Positions 18,683-26,169 of a stretch of DNA of 56,150 nucleotides are shown here, in pieces (within the stretch, counting starts at the first letter, position 1; the number at the start of each line of letters is the position of its first letter). Position numbers and translations under genes: made by a program. The stretch is from Streptomyces sp. MBT65 (lineage in GTDB: Bacteria > Actinomycetota > Actinomycetes > Streptomycetales > Streptomycetaceae), in contig NZ_JAENRY010000015.1 in assembly GCF_016612545.1 (NCBI RefSeq), positions 1-56,150 on the forward strand, given 5' to 3'. The notes under the pieces are model-generated. The model was not told where the DNA came from and did not search any database. It saw nothing but the letters and a program-made list of their open reading frames with translations.

Positions 18683-19555
18683 ATGACACGACCGATCACC
18701 GCAGGGGTCGACGGATCGGCGGAGAGTCTCGCCGCACTCGCCTGGGCGGGCCGGGAGGCCGTACGGCGGGGGCTGGCGTTGCGGGTGGCGCATGTCTGGC
18801 GGTACGAGGAGCACCAGGCCCTCGACACGGGGGACCGGGACACCCAGGACCGCTGGGTGCGGGACGCGGCCGCCGAGGCCGCCCGGACGCTCGCCGAACG
18901 CCACCCCGGCCTGGACGTCACCACCGACGTCCTGGAGGGCGACCCCGTCGAGACCCTGACCGCCGTCGCAGCCGACGCGGAACTCCTGGTGCTCGGCTCA
19001 CGCGGACACGGGCCCGTCGTCGGCTTCCTGCTCGGTTCCGTCGGCCAGCAGGTGATCGCGGACGCCGTACGGCCCGTCGTGCTCGTGCGCGCCGGGGACG
19101 AGGCGGCGGGGGAGGCCGCCGGGCGCGAGATCGTCGTCGGGCAGCACGGGGACCCCGAGGACAGCGCCGCCGCGCTCGGCTTCGCCTTCGGGACGGCGGC
19201 GGCACGCGGCGCCACCGTACGGGCCGTACGGGCATGGACCCTGCCACCCGTGTTCGCCTACAGCCCCGGCTCCATGAAGCTGCTCGACGAGGCCGGCGGG
19301 CTGGAACCGTACGAGAAGAAGGGGCTGGCCGAGGCATTGCAGCCGTGGCGGGAGCGCTTCCCCGACGTGCCCGTGGTCGAGCACGTGGAGATGGGCAGCG
19401 CGGGGCAGGTGCTGCTCTCGGTCGCCGGGCGCGCGCAGTTGATGGTCGTCGGGCGGCGCGCCCGCCGTACGGCGGTGGGCGCGCGGATCGGTTCGGTCGC
19501 GCACGGGGTGCTGCATCACGCGGAGTGCCCGGTGGCCGTGGTGCCCGCGCCCTGA
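18683..19555 (+). CDS. Tandem universal stress protein (two UspA domains)
   Basis: 290 residues; the ATG at 18683 is preferred over one at 18656 because GGGAGG lies 8-13 nt upstream and the Usp fold begins at once (RPITAGVDGSAES). Each half is one Usp domain. The first has the ATP-binding signature G-x2-G-x9-G-S (GSRGHGPVVGFLLGSV). The second has GRRARRTAVGARIGSV followed by CPVAVVPAP. Such proteins bind ATP and accumulate during hypoxia, stationary phase or stress. Divergent from the VOC gene and convergent with the dehydrogenase, with only 1 bp between the two stops. Confidence 0.94.
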   Translation: MTRPITAGVDGSAESLAALAWAGREAVRRGLALRVAHVWRYEEHQALDTGDRDTQDRWVRDAAAEAARTLAERHPGLDVTTDVLEGDPVETLTAVAADAELLVLGSRGHGPVVGFLLGSVGQQVIADAVRPVVLVRAGDEAAGEAAGREIVVGQHGDPEDSAAALGFAFGTAAARGATVRAVRAWTLPPVFAYSPGSMKLLDEAGGLEPYEKKGLAEALQPWRERFPDVPVVEHVEMGSAGQVLLSVAGRAQLMVVGRRARRTAVGARIGSVAHGVLHHAECPVAVVPAP

Positions 19556-19556
19556 C

Positions 19557-20573
19557 TCAGACGTCCTCGACGCGGACCGGAACACCCTTCTCCACCGACC
19601 GGATCGCCGCGAGCGCGATGGTCAGCGCGGCACGGGCGTCCGCGCCGGTCGCCGACGGGGTACGTCCCGTGCGGACGCTGTCGGCGAAGTCGGCCAGCTC
19701 GGCGACGTACGCGTCGTGGAACAGGTCCTGGTCGTAGGTGATCGTCTCGGCCGCGATGCCGTCCGCGCCGTAGGACGTCAGATGGGTGCGCCGGATGTCG
19801 CCCAGCGTGAGCATGCCCGCCGAGCCGAAGACCTCGCCGCGCACGTCATAGCCGTACACCGCCTGGAAGTTGGCCTCGGCGGTGGCGAGGGCGCCGTTGT
19901 CGAAGCGGATCGTGACCACGGCCGTGTCGAGGAGGCCGCGGTCCTTGAAGTCGGGGCGGACCAGCGCGTCTGCCATGGCGAAGACCTCGACCGGTTCGGA
20001 ACCGGGGTTGAGGTAGCGCAGGGTGTCGAAGTCGTGGATGAGGGTTTCCAGGAAGATCGTCCACGGCGGGATGCGGGAGGGGTCCGCCAGCTTCGGGTCG
20101 CGGGTGAGCGAGCGCAGGAGCTGCGGGGTGCCGATCGCGCCCGCGGCCACCTTCTCGTGCGCGGCCCGGAACCCGGCGTCGTAGCGGCGGTTGAAGCCGA
20201 CCTGGAGCGGTACGCCCGCCTCGGCGGCGGCCCCGATCGCGCGGTCGGCGTCCGCGAGGGTGGTCGCCATCGGCTTCTCGCAGTAGACGGCCTTGCCCGC
20301 GCGGGCCGCGACCTCGACTAGGTCGGCGTGGGTGCGGGCCGGAGTCGAGATCACCACCGCGTCGACCGCCGGGTCCGCGAGCAGGTCGCCGATCTCGGTG
20401 TACGCCGTGGGGCAGTCGAGCCGGTCGGCCAGGCGCCGCGCCGCGCCCGGAGCGGGGTCGGCGACGGCGGCCAGCCGGACACCGGGGAGGCGGCGGGCGA
20501 GGGTCTCGGCATGGAAGGAGCCCATGCGGCCCGCGCCCACGAGGCCGATGGCGAGGGGCAGTTGGGTGGTCAT
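19557..20573 (-). CDS. Gfo/Idh/MocA-family dehydrogenase (inositol 2-dehydrogenase-like)
   Basis: 338 residues. The N-terminal Rossmann fold has GLVGAGRMGSFHAETLA and the family signature EKPMATT, which holds the catalytic Lys. The C-terminal alpha/beta domain has GFNRRYDAGF and HDFDTLRYL (the HD pair typical of inositol/sugar dehydrogenases). It oxidises a polyol or sugar hydroxyl with NAD(P)+. It lies 37 bp behind the TIM-barrel isomerase gene and shares its promoter, controlled by the LacI protein encoded divergently. myo-Inositol or a related polyol is plausible; no other iol gene is in the window, so the substrate stays open. Confidence 0.92.
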   Translation of the reverse strand: MTTQLPLAIGLVGAGRMGSFHAETLARRLPGVRLAAVADPAPGAARRLADRLDCPTAYTEIGDLLADPAVDAVVISTPARTHADLVEVAARAGKAVYCEKPMATTLADADRAIGAAAEAGVPLQVGFNRRYDAGFRAAHEKVAAGAIGTPQLLRSLTRDPKLADPSRIPPWTIFLETLIHDFDTLRYLNPGSEPVEVFAMADALVRPDFKDRGLLDTAVVTIRFDNGALATAEANFQAVYGYDVRGEVFGSAGMLTLGDIRRTHLTSYGADGIAAETITYDQDLFHDAYVAELADFADSVRTGRTPSATGADARAALTIALAAIRSVEKGVPVRVEDV

Positions 20574-20610
20574 GGGGGGTCTCCTCGGTGCCGAGTGATG
20601 CCGGGGCGGG

Positions 20611-21396
20611 TCAGACCGTGAACGCGGTGCGGAAGCGGTCCAGGGCGCGTTCGCTGTCGCCGTCCGAGGCCCAGGCCTCCATCGCGACCGTGCCGTCGTA
20701 GCCGATGTCGGCGAGGGCGCGGGCGATCGCCGGGTAGTTGATCTCGCCGGTGCCGGGCTCCTGGCGGCCGGGGACGTCGGCCACCTGGATCTCGCCGATC
20801 AGGTCCGACTCGTGGGCGCGGCGGACCAGTTCGATGAGGTTCCCCTCGCCGATCTGGGCGTGGTAGAGGTCCAGGTTCATGCGCAGGCCCGGCCGGTCCA
20901 CCGCCTTGACCAGGGCCAGGGTGTCGGCGGCCGTCGCGAACGGTACACCCGGGTGGTCGACCGCCGCGTTGAGGTTCTCCAGCGTGAAGGTGACGCCCGC
21001 GCTCTCGCCCAGCTCGGCGAGGCGGGTCAGGGTGCGGTGGGCGGCGATCCACATCGCGCCCGTCGGCTCACCGGTCACCGGAACCACCGGCAGACCTTCG
21101 GAGTCGAGCCCGGTGCCGTGCAAGTTCAGCCGGGGGCAACCCAGTTGATCGGCGGCCTTGACCGACTCCTCGGCGGTGCGCAGGAGTTCGGCGGCGCCCG
21201 CCTCGTCGGTGAGGCTGCCCCGGATGTAGCCCGTCATGGACGAGAACTCGGCCGGGGTCCGTGTGAGCGCGTCCAGGTCGTGCCGGGTCCAGTCCCAGAT
21301 CTCGACCTGGAAACCGGCTTCGTGGATGCGCCGCGCCCGCTCGTGGATCGGCAGGTCCCGGAAGACCATCTCGGCACAGACCGCCAACGTGTACAT
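20611..21396 (-). CDS. TIM-barrel sugar isomerase/epimerase (hydroxypyruvate isomerase-like)
   Basis: 261 residues, start ATG at 21396 with a purine-rich AGAGGGCGAG upstream. The AP_endonuc_2/xylose isomerase-like barrel shows CAEMVFRD, VEIWDW, NLHGTGLD, TLENLNA (metal-binding Glu), NLDLYHAQIGEGNL (Asp/His metal ligands) and YDGTVAMEAW (C-terminal Glu ligand). This pattern fits hydroxypyruvate isomerase and related 3-keto-sugar isomerases. It is first in the two-gene operon with the Gfo/Idh dehydrogenase; a dehydrogenase making a keto-sugar and an isomerase acting on it is a common pairing. Confidence 0.91.
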   Translation of the reverse strand: MYTLAVCAEMVFRDLPIHERARRIHEAGFQVEIWDWTRHDLDALTRTPAEFSSMTGYIRGSLTDEAGAAELLRTAEESVKAADQLGCPRLNLHGTGLDSEGLPVVPVTGEPTGAMWIAAHRTLTRLAELGESAGVTFTLENLNAAVDHPGVPFATAADTLALVKAVDRPGLRMNLDLYHAQIGEGNLIELVRRAHESDLIGEIQVADVPGRQEPGTGEINYPAIARALADIGYDGTVAMEAWASDGDSERALDRFRTAFTV

Positions 21397-21411
21397 GACT
21401 GCTCGCCCTCT

Positions 21412-21427
21412 TCTAGAACGTTCTAGA
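21412..21427. promoter_or_regulatory. LacI-type operator 1 (16-bp perfect palindrome)
   Basis: TCTAGAACGTTCTAGA is a perfect palindrome with the central CG typical of LacI-family operators. It covers the expected transcription start of the isomerase-dehydrogenase operon, 16 bp upstream of its ATG. Confidence 0.8.
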
Positions 21428-21432
21428 TGGCA

Positions 21433-21463
21433 GTAGTACGCCACCGCCCGATCCGCGTGTCAA
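21433..21463 (-). promoter_or_regulatory. Promoter of isomerase-dehydrogenase operon
   Basis: Consensus -35 TTGACA (21463-21458) with a weaker -10, read either as CGTACT (17-bp spacer, 21440-21435) or TACTAC (19-bp spacer, 21438-21433). Transcription would start inside operator 1. Confidence 0.55.
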
Positions 21464-21481
21464 GAGTTCGCGTGGCATGTT

Positions 21482-21497
21482 TCTAGAACGTTGCAGG
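21482..21497. promoter_or_regulatory. LacI-type operator 2
   Basis: TCTAGAACGTTGCAGG matches operator 1 at 13 of 16 positions, with the left half identical. It overlaps the -35 box of the regulator's own promoter. The two operator centres are 70 bp apart, close to seven helical turns. Confidence 0.72.
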
Positions 21498-21518
21498 AAC
21501 CTCCGGAACAGCTACGAT
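21491..21518 (+). promoter_or_regulatory. Promoter of the LacI regulator gene
   Basis: TTGCAG (21491-21496), a 16-bp spacer and TACGAT (21513-21518). The -35 box shares bases with operator 2, which fits autorepression. Confidence 0.5.
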
Positions 21519-21562
21519 GCGCGGAACGAACAGCTCGTCCCGTGCCTCCGGAAAGGACATCC

Positions 21563-22594
21563 GTGCCGGCCACCCCCGCGCTCCCCGACGGCAAGCGGCC
21601 CACCCTGGCCCATGTCGCGGCCCGGGCGGGAGTCTCCGTGGCGCTGGTCTCGATCGTGATGCGCGGGGCCTACGGCGCGAGCGCCACCACCCGTGAGCGG
21701 GTGCTCAAGGCCGCCGAGGAGATCGGCTACCGGCCCGACACGCGGGCCAGGGTGCTGCGCAGCAACCGCTCCCGCCTGCTCGGCGTGCAGTTCGGGCTGC
21801 GCCATCCCTTCCACACCGACCTGGTGGAGGGCATCTACGCCGCCGCCGAACCCGCCGGCTACCAGGTCGCGCTCAGCGCGGTCGCGCCCACGCGCGGTGA
21901 GCGGCAGGCAGTGGAGGCGCTGCTCGCCGACCGGTGCGAGGCGCTCGTCCTGCTCGGCCCCGAGGTCCCGGCGGCCCGCCTCGCCCAGCTCGCGACCCAG
22001 GTGCCGGTGGTCTCCGTGGCGCGGCGGCTGCGGCCCGCGCCGCCGGCCGTGGACGTCGTCCGCACCGACGACGAGCAGGGCGCCCGGCAGGCCGTGGACC
22101 ACCTCGTCGCGCTCGGCCATCGAGCCATCGCCCACATCGACGGCGGCCGGGCACCCGGCGCCGCTGACCGCCGCCGCGGCTACCGCACCGCGATGCGCCG
22201 TCACGGCCTCGACGACCATGTCCGGGTGCTGCCCGGCGGGCTCACCGAGGACGACGGCGCGCGGGCCGCCAGGACCCTGGTCGCGGAGCGCCCCCGGCCC
22301 GGCGCGGTCCTCGCGTTCAACGACCGGTGCGCCACCGGCGTCCTCGACACCTTCCTGCGAGCGGGCGTCACCGTCCCCGGCGAGATCTCCGTGGTCGGCT
22401 TCGACGACACCAGCCTGTCCCGGCTCGCCCACATCGACCTCACCACCGTCGCGCAGGACGTCCCGCGCCTCGCGGAACTCGCCGTCGGCCGCGCCATCGC
22501 CCGGCTGGACGGGGAGGAGGTACCGGACGGCGAGCAGGTCGTCCCGCCCCGGCTGGTCGTCCGCGGCACCACGGCGGCCCCCGCCGCGGACTGA
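21563..22594 (+). CDS. LacI-family transcriptional regulator
   Basis: 343 residues from a GTG at 21563, chosen for GGAAAGGA at 21550-21557. The helix-turn-helix spans about residues 12-60 (PTLAHVAARAGVSVALVSIV; SATTRERVLKAAEEIGYRP), followed by a periplasmic-binding-protein-like effector domain (LLGVQFGLRHPFHTDLVEGI; VLAFNDRCATGVLD; SVVGFDDTSLS). It is divergent from the isomerase/dehydrogenase operon, and the shared 166-bp gap holds two near-identical operators, so it very likely represses both. The effector is probably the sugar or polyol those enzymes process. Confidence 0.95.
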   Translation: MPATPALPDGKRPTLAHVAARAGVSVALVSIVMRGAYGASATTRERVLKAAEEIGYRPDTRARVLRSNRSRLLGVQFGLRHPFHTDLVEGIYAAAEPAGYQVALSAVAPTRGERQAVEALLADRCEALVLLGPEVPAARLAQLATQVPVVSVARRLRPAPPAVDVVRTDDEQGARQAVDHLVALGHRAIAHIDGGRAPGAADRRRGYRTAMRRHGLDDHVRVLPGGLTEDDGARAARTLVAERPRPGAVLAFNDRCATGVLDTFLRAGVTVPGEISVVGFDDTSLSRLAHIDLTTVAQDVPRLAELAVGRAIARLDGEEVPDGEQVVPPRLVVRGTTAAPAAD

Positions 22595-22635
22595 AACCGG
22601 GGCACGGACTGAGCCGGGTCACGGACCGAGCCGCC

Positions 22636-23871
22636 TCACTCGGGCGCGGCCGGCTCCAGGCTCTCGCGCACCTTCGGCAGGATGTTCTTGAGGTAGTCCT
22701 CCACCACCGTGCCCAGATCGATGTCGTGCTGGGCCCGCTCGGCCAGGTACCAGCGGTGTTCGAGCAGCTCGTGGTAGATCTCCGCCGAGTCCATCGACCC
22801 GCGCAGCTCCAGCGGTACGGCCCGCACGGTCGGCCGGAACACGTCCCGCACCCACCGGTGCGCGAGCACCTCGGGCCGGGCGGCGAGGGGATCGCCCGGT
22901 GCGTAGTCGTCCTGGGTGGCCATCCAGCTCTCCAGGTCGTTGAGGAGCCGCCGGGCCTGGTTCTCCTCCGCGTCCAGGCCGGTCAGGCGCAGCAGTTGGC
23001 GCTGGTGGTGGCCCGCGTCGACGACCTTGGGCACGAAGGTGACCGTGTCGCCGTTGGAGGAGTGCTCGATCTGCATCTCGGCGACGTCGAAGCCGAGTTC
23101 GTTCAGGCGCCGGATCCGGCGTTCGATGAAGTGGTGCTTGCCCGCCGGGTACACCGAGACACGGGTCAGCTCCTCCCACAGCCCCTGGTAGCGGGCGCAG
23201 ATCTCCTGGCCGAACTCGATCGGGTCGACGGAGGGGTGCAGCGCCCCGGACGCCTCCAGGTCGAGCAGCTCCCCGCTGATGTTCACCCGGGCGAGATCGA
23301 GGTCGTAGTCCCGCTGTCCGTCGCTCAGCCTCGGGTGCAGATCGCCGGTTTCCGCGTCCACCAGATACGCGGCGTACGCGCCCGCGTCCCGCCGGAACAG
23401 CGTGTTGGACAGCGAGCAGTCGCCCCACGCGAACCCGGCCAGGTGCAGCCGCACCAGCAGCACGGCCAGCGCGTCCATCAGCCGGTGCATGGTGGCCGGG
23501 CGCAGGGTCGTCTCGAACATCGAGCGGTACGGCATCGAGCCGCCCAGGTGCCGGGTGATGAGCACCGGCTCCAGCGGCTCGCCGTCCGCGTCGGCCCGGC
23601 CGGTGACCACGGCGAGCGGGTCGACGGCCGGGATGCCGAGGCGGTCCAGGTCGCGCAGCAGTTCGTACTCGCGCAGGGCGGGCCGTTCGGCGAGTTCCTT
23701 GACGGCTATGACCTCGCTGCCGGCGCGGGCGTAGCGCACGACGTGGCGGGAGATGCCGCGCGGCAGCGGCACCAGGTACTCCTCGGGCCACTCCTCCAGG
23801 GGAACGTCCCAGGGCAGCTCCAGCAGGAGGACCGGATGCTCCGGGTTGGTCGCGTTGATCTGCAGTGCCAT
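22636..23871 (-). CDS. DUF4032 protein-kinase-like protein
   Basis: 411 residues, a usual length for the actinobacterial DUF4032 family. The N-terminal two thirds resemble a protein/aminoglycoside kinase fold: a Lys in VIAVKELAE, a Glu in the following helix (REYELLRDL), a catalytic-loop-like WGDCSLSNTLF and a metal-binding DxE in YLVDAETG. The C-terminal part is the DUF4032 region with helical text such as EIYHELLEHRWYLAE. The phosphorylated substrate, if any, is unknown. It starts 9 bp after the MBL stop. Its AAGG Shine-Dalgarno overlaps that TAA stop, so the two genes are probably translationally coupled. Confidence 0.9.
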   Translation of the reverse strand: MALQINATNPEHPVLLLELPWDVPLEEWPEEYLVPLPRGISRHVVRYARAGSEVIAVKELAERPALREYELLRDLDRLGIPAVDPLAVVTGRADADGEPLEPVLITRHLGGSMPYRSMFETTLRPATMHRLMDALAVLLVRLHLAGFAWGDCSLSNTLFRRDAGAYAAYLVDAETGDLHPRLSDGQRDYDLDLARVNISGELLDLEASGALHPSVDPIEFGQEICARYQGLWEELTRVSVYPAGKHHFIERRIRRLNELGFDVAEMQIEHSSNGDTVTFVPKVVDAGHHQRQLLRLTGLDAEENQARRLLNDLESWMATQDDYAPGDPLAARPEVLAHRWVRDVFRPTVRAVPLELRGSMDSAEIYHELLEHRWYLAERAQHDIDLGTVVEDYLKNILPKVRESLEPAAPE

Positions 23872-23880
23872 GCGATGACC

Positions 23881-24627
23881 TTAGATCGCGTGTTCGCGGG
23901 CGCGCTGTGCCGCCTCACGGACCGGACCGGTGTGCAGGGGGCCGTGGCCCGGCAGCAGGGTGTCGGCGTCCAGTCCTTCGAGTATGTTCAGGGAGGCCAC
24001 GGCACGGTCGCGCTCGTGCTGGAACATGTCGGGGAGCAGCTGCGGTCCCTTGATCCGTGAGGTGGGGTGGCCGCTCACCAGGGCGTCCCCGGAGATCACG
24101 ATCCCGCTGTCCGGGAGATGGAAGACGCAGTGCCCGCTGGTGTGGCCGGGGGTGTGCACGGGGACGGGCCGGCCCGGCAGGTCGAGCGGGCCCGCACCCG
24201 CGAATGCCCGGGGGACGGCGACGGGATGCTGTTCGGTGCCTCCCACGCGAATCGTGTGCACCATCCACGGCAGGACTCCCGGACGCCAGATGTTCTTCAG
24301 GACGTCCCCGACGGTCACCTGCTGGAGGAACTCCCGCCGCGCGTGCGGCACTTCGGCCTCGTGCAGGTACACCGGCATGCCATAGGCGTCGCGCAGATAC
24401 TCCGCCGAACCGAGATGGTCGTTGTGGGCGTGGGTGATCAGCACCGCCGTGACCGCCTTGGGTGAACTCCCCACCTGCTCAAGGGAGTCGAGCAGGAGCT
24501 GGCGGTCCCCCGGGTATCCGGTGTCCACCAGGGTGGCGCTGTCGCCGTCGGTGAGGATCACCCAGTTGGTGTTGTTGCCGTGCACCAGATAGGTGTTGTC
24601 GGCGACTTGGCGTACTTCAGCCCGCAT
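23881..24627 (-). CDS. MBL-fold metallo-hydrolase
   Basis: 248 residues with the metallo-beta-lactamase zinc motif H66-A-H68-N-D70-H71, a further His in TPGHTSGH, an Asp in ISGDALVS and a final His in LLPGHGP. This pattern fits glyoxalase II/lactonase-like enzymes, hydrolysing a thioester, lactone or similar bond. The stop is TAA, rare at this GC content, and appears to be kept because it forms part of the Shine-Dalgarno of the next gene. AAGGGAC precedes the ATG. Substrate not predictable. Confidence 0.92.
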   Translation of the reverse strand: MRAEVRQVADNTYLVHGNNTNWVILTDGDSATLVDTGYPGDRQLLLDSLEQVGSSPKAVTAVLITHAHNDHLGSAEYLRDAYGMPVYLHEAEVPHARREFLQQVTVGDVLKNIWRPGVLPWMVHTIRVGGTEQHPVAVPRAFAGAGPLDLPGRPVPVHTPGHTSGHCVFHLPDSGIVISGDALVSGHPTSRIKGPQLLPDMFQHERDRAVASLNILEGLDADTLLPGHGPLHTGPVREAAQRAREHAI

Positions 24628-24720
24628 GATCGTCCCTTGCCCGGTGGTGCAGTTCGGGGTCCAGCCAACCAGACGCGCACGGTCCTGGCTCGCGCGGGGG
24701 AAGCCGCCTCCGGCGCCGTC

Positions 24721-24740
24721 CGCCGGGGGCGGCCCCCGCG
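24721..24740 (-). terminator. Short GC hairpin downstream of alkB
   Basis: CGGGGG-CGG-CCCCCG at 24724-24738, flanked by CG/CG pairs, lies between the AlkB stop and the MBL start. It could end alkB transcription; no U-tract. Confidence 0.4.
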
Positions 24741-24768
24741 TGCCTTCCGAAGCGGCCGCCTCTCCGCC

Positions 24769-25398
24769 TCAGTGCACGCCGTGCGGGCGGAACTGCACAC
24801 TGATGCGCGGTCCCGTGGCGCGGGTGGTCTTGGGGACGCAGTGCTCCCAGGTCCGCTGGCAGGAGCCGCCCATCACGATCAGGTCGCCGTGCCCCAGCGG
24901 GCGCCGCAGCGACTCGCCGCCGCGCAGTGGACGCAGCAGCAGATCGCGGGGCGCGCCCACGGAGAGGATCGCCACCATCGTGTCCTCGCGGGCACCCCGC
25001 CCGATCCGGTCCCCGTGCCAGGCGACACTGTCCCGGCCGTCCCGGTAGTAGCAGAGCCCGGACGTACTGAAGGGCTCGCCCAACTCCCGTGCGTAGTAAG
25101 CCGAGAGCGCGTCCCGGGCCTCGGCCAGCACCGGGTGCGGCAGCGCGTCGTCCGCGCCGTAGTAGGCGAGCAGTCGGGGTACGGCCACCACCTGGTCGTA
25201 CATCTGACGGCGCTCGGCGCGCCACGGCACCTCGGCGGCCAGCTCCTCGAACAGGGCGTCGGCGCCGCCGAGCCACCCGGGCAGCACGTCGATCCAGGCG
25301 CCGAGCCCCAGTGCCGTACGGCGTATCCCGTCGAGGGGGCCGAGGCGGAGCTGGTCGGTCTGGTCGAAGAGGGAGGCCTGGAGGTGGTGCGCGGTCAT
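24769..25398 (-). CDS. alkB: AlkB-family DNA/RNA alkylation-repair dioxygenase
   Basis: 209 residues. It has the Fe(II)/2-oxoglutarate set H128-x-D130 (AWHGDRIG), H186 (TWEHCVPK), R198 and R204 (RISVQFR), with family text FSTSGLCYYRDGRDS and GDLIVMGGSCQRTW. It oxidatively removes methyl groups from 1-methyladenine and 3-methylcytosine in nucleic acid. The ATG at 25398 has AAGGAG at 25416-25411, 12 nt upstream. A 10-bp palindrome TATTCGAATA (25416-25425) lies beside that ribosome site and might be a regulator site. Confidence 0.95.
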   Translation of the reverse strand: MTAHHLQASLFDQTDQLRLGPLDGIRRTALGLGAWIDVLPGWLGGADALFEELAAEVPWRAERRQMYDQVVAVPRLLAYYGADDALPHPVLAEARDALSAYYARELGEPFSTSGLCYYRDGRDSVAWHGDRIGRGAREDTMVAILSVGAPRDLLLRPLRGGESLRRPLGHGDLIVMGGSCQRTWEHCVPKTTRATGPRISVQFRPHGVH

Positions 25399-25455
25399 GG
25401 GGCCAGCGTACTCCTTATTCGAATATCTGTTCCCATTCGATGCGGACCCCCTTTG

Positions 25456-25488
25456 GATACACCCGTGTATCGGATACATTCACGTATC
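25456..25488. promoter_or_regulatory. Twin TetR-type operators over the TetR/flavoprotein promoter
   Basis: Two dyads with centres 17 bp apart: GATACAC-CC-GTGTATC (25456-25471, perfect 7-bp arms) and GATACAT-TC-ACGTATC (25473-25488, one arm mismatch). They cover a possible promoter TTGGAT (25453-25458) / TACATT (25475-25480). Tandem near-identical dyads upstream of a TetR gene are typical self-operators. Confidence 0.75.
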
Positions 25489-25514
25489 GAACAACGGGAC
25501 GCGGAGGTCCGGAC

Positions 25515-26141
25515 ATGGTGGCGGAGGCGACGACCAAGCGTGTGACCAGGCGCCGGGTCCGCACGCGCGCCAACCTGCTGGACGCCGCGTTCGCCGTGTT
25601 CGCCGCGAAGGGCTTCGGCCGGGTCTCCATCGAGGAGGTCTGCGAGGCCGCCGGCTACAGCAGGGGCGCCTTCTACTCGAACTTCGGCAGCCTGGACGAG
25701 TTGTTCTTCGCGCTCTACCAGGACCGGGCCGACCTGATCGCCGAGCAGGTGGCCGGCGCGCTCGCCCTCGACGGGCCCGACCTCGACGTCCCGGCCGCCG
25801 TGGACCGCGTCACCGACGTGCTGCTCCTCGACCTGGACTGGCTCCTGGTGAAGACCGACTTCCTGGTGCACGCGGCCCGGGACCCCGCCGTGGCGCAGAC
25901 CCTGCTGGGACACCGGGCCCGGCTGCGCGGGGCGATCGCGCACCGGCTCGCCCGCGCCCGGGGCCTCGCCGAACTCCCCGCCGTGCTCGGCGACTTGGAC
26001 GCGGCGGCGTACGCCGTGGTCGCCGCGTACGACGGAGTCACCACCCAACTGCTGCTGGACAAGGACGTGGAGCACGCCCGTGTCTGGCTCAAGCAACTCC
26101 TCACCGCGCTGCTGACCGACGGCAGCAACACCCTTGAATGA
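25515..26141 (+). CDS. TetR-family transcriptional regulator
   Basis: 208 residues, ATG at 25515 with GGAGG at 25503-25507. The N-terminal HTH (RTRANLLDAAFAVFAAKGFG, then IEEVCEAAGYSRGAFYSNFG) is standard TetR. The rest is a variable all-helical ligand/dimer domain. The gene runs straight into the flavoprotein gene (28 bp to its ATG), so one transcript probably carries both and is repressed by this protein through the twin dyads. The FSNFGS-type signature is frequent in regulators of lipid or steroid catabolism, but the ligand is unknown. Confidence 0.93.
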   Translation: MVAEATTKRVTRRRVRTRANLLDAAFAVFAAKGFGRVSIEEVCEAAGYSRGAFYSNFGSLDELFFALYQDRADLIAEQVAGALALDGPDLDVPAAVDRVTDVLLLDLDWLLVKTDFLVHAARDPAVAQTLLGHRARLRGAIAHRLARARGLAELPAVLGDLDAAAYAVVAAYDGVTTQLLLDKDVEHARVWLKQLLTALLTDGSNTLE

Positions 26142-26169
26142 CAACCAACTCGAGAAGGGCAACGTCGCC

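Noticed and set aside
25416..25425. SOS/LexA box upstream of alkB
   Set aside because: TATTCGAATA is a neat palindrome, but it does not match the actinobacterial LexA consensus and overlaps the ribosome site; left as a note only.
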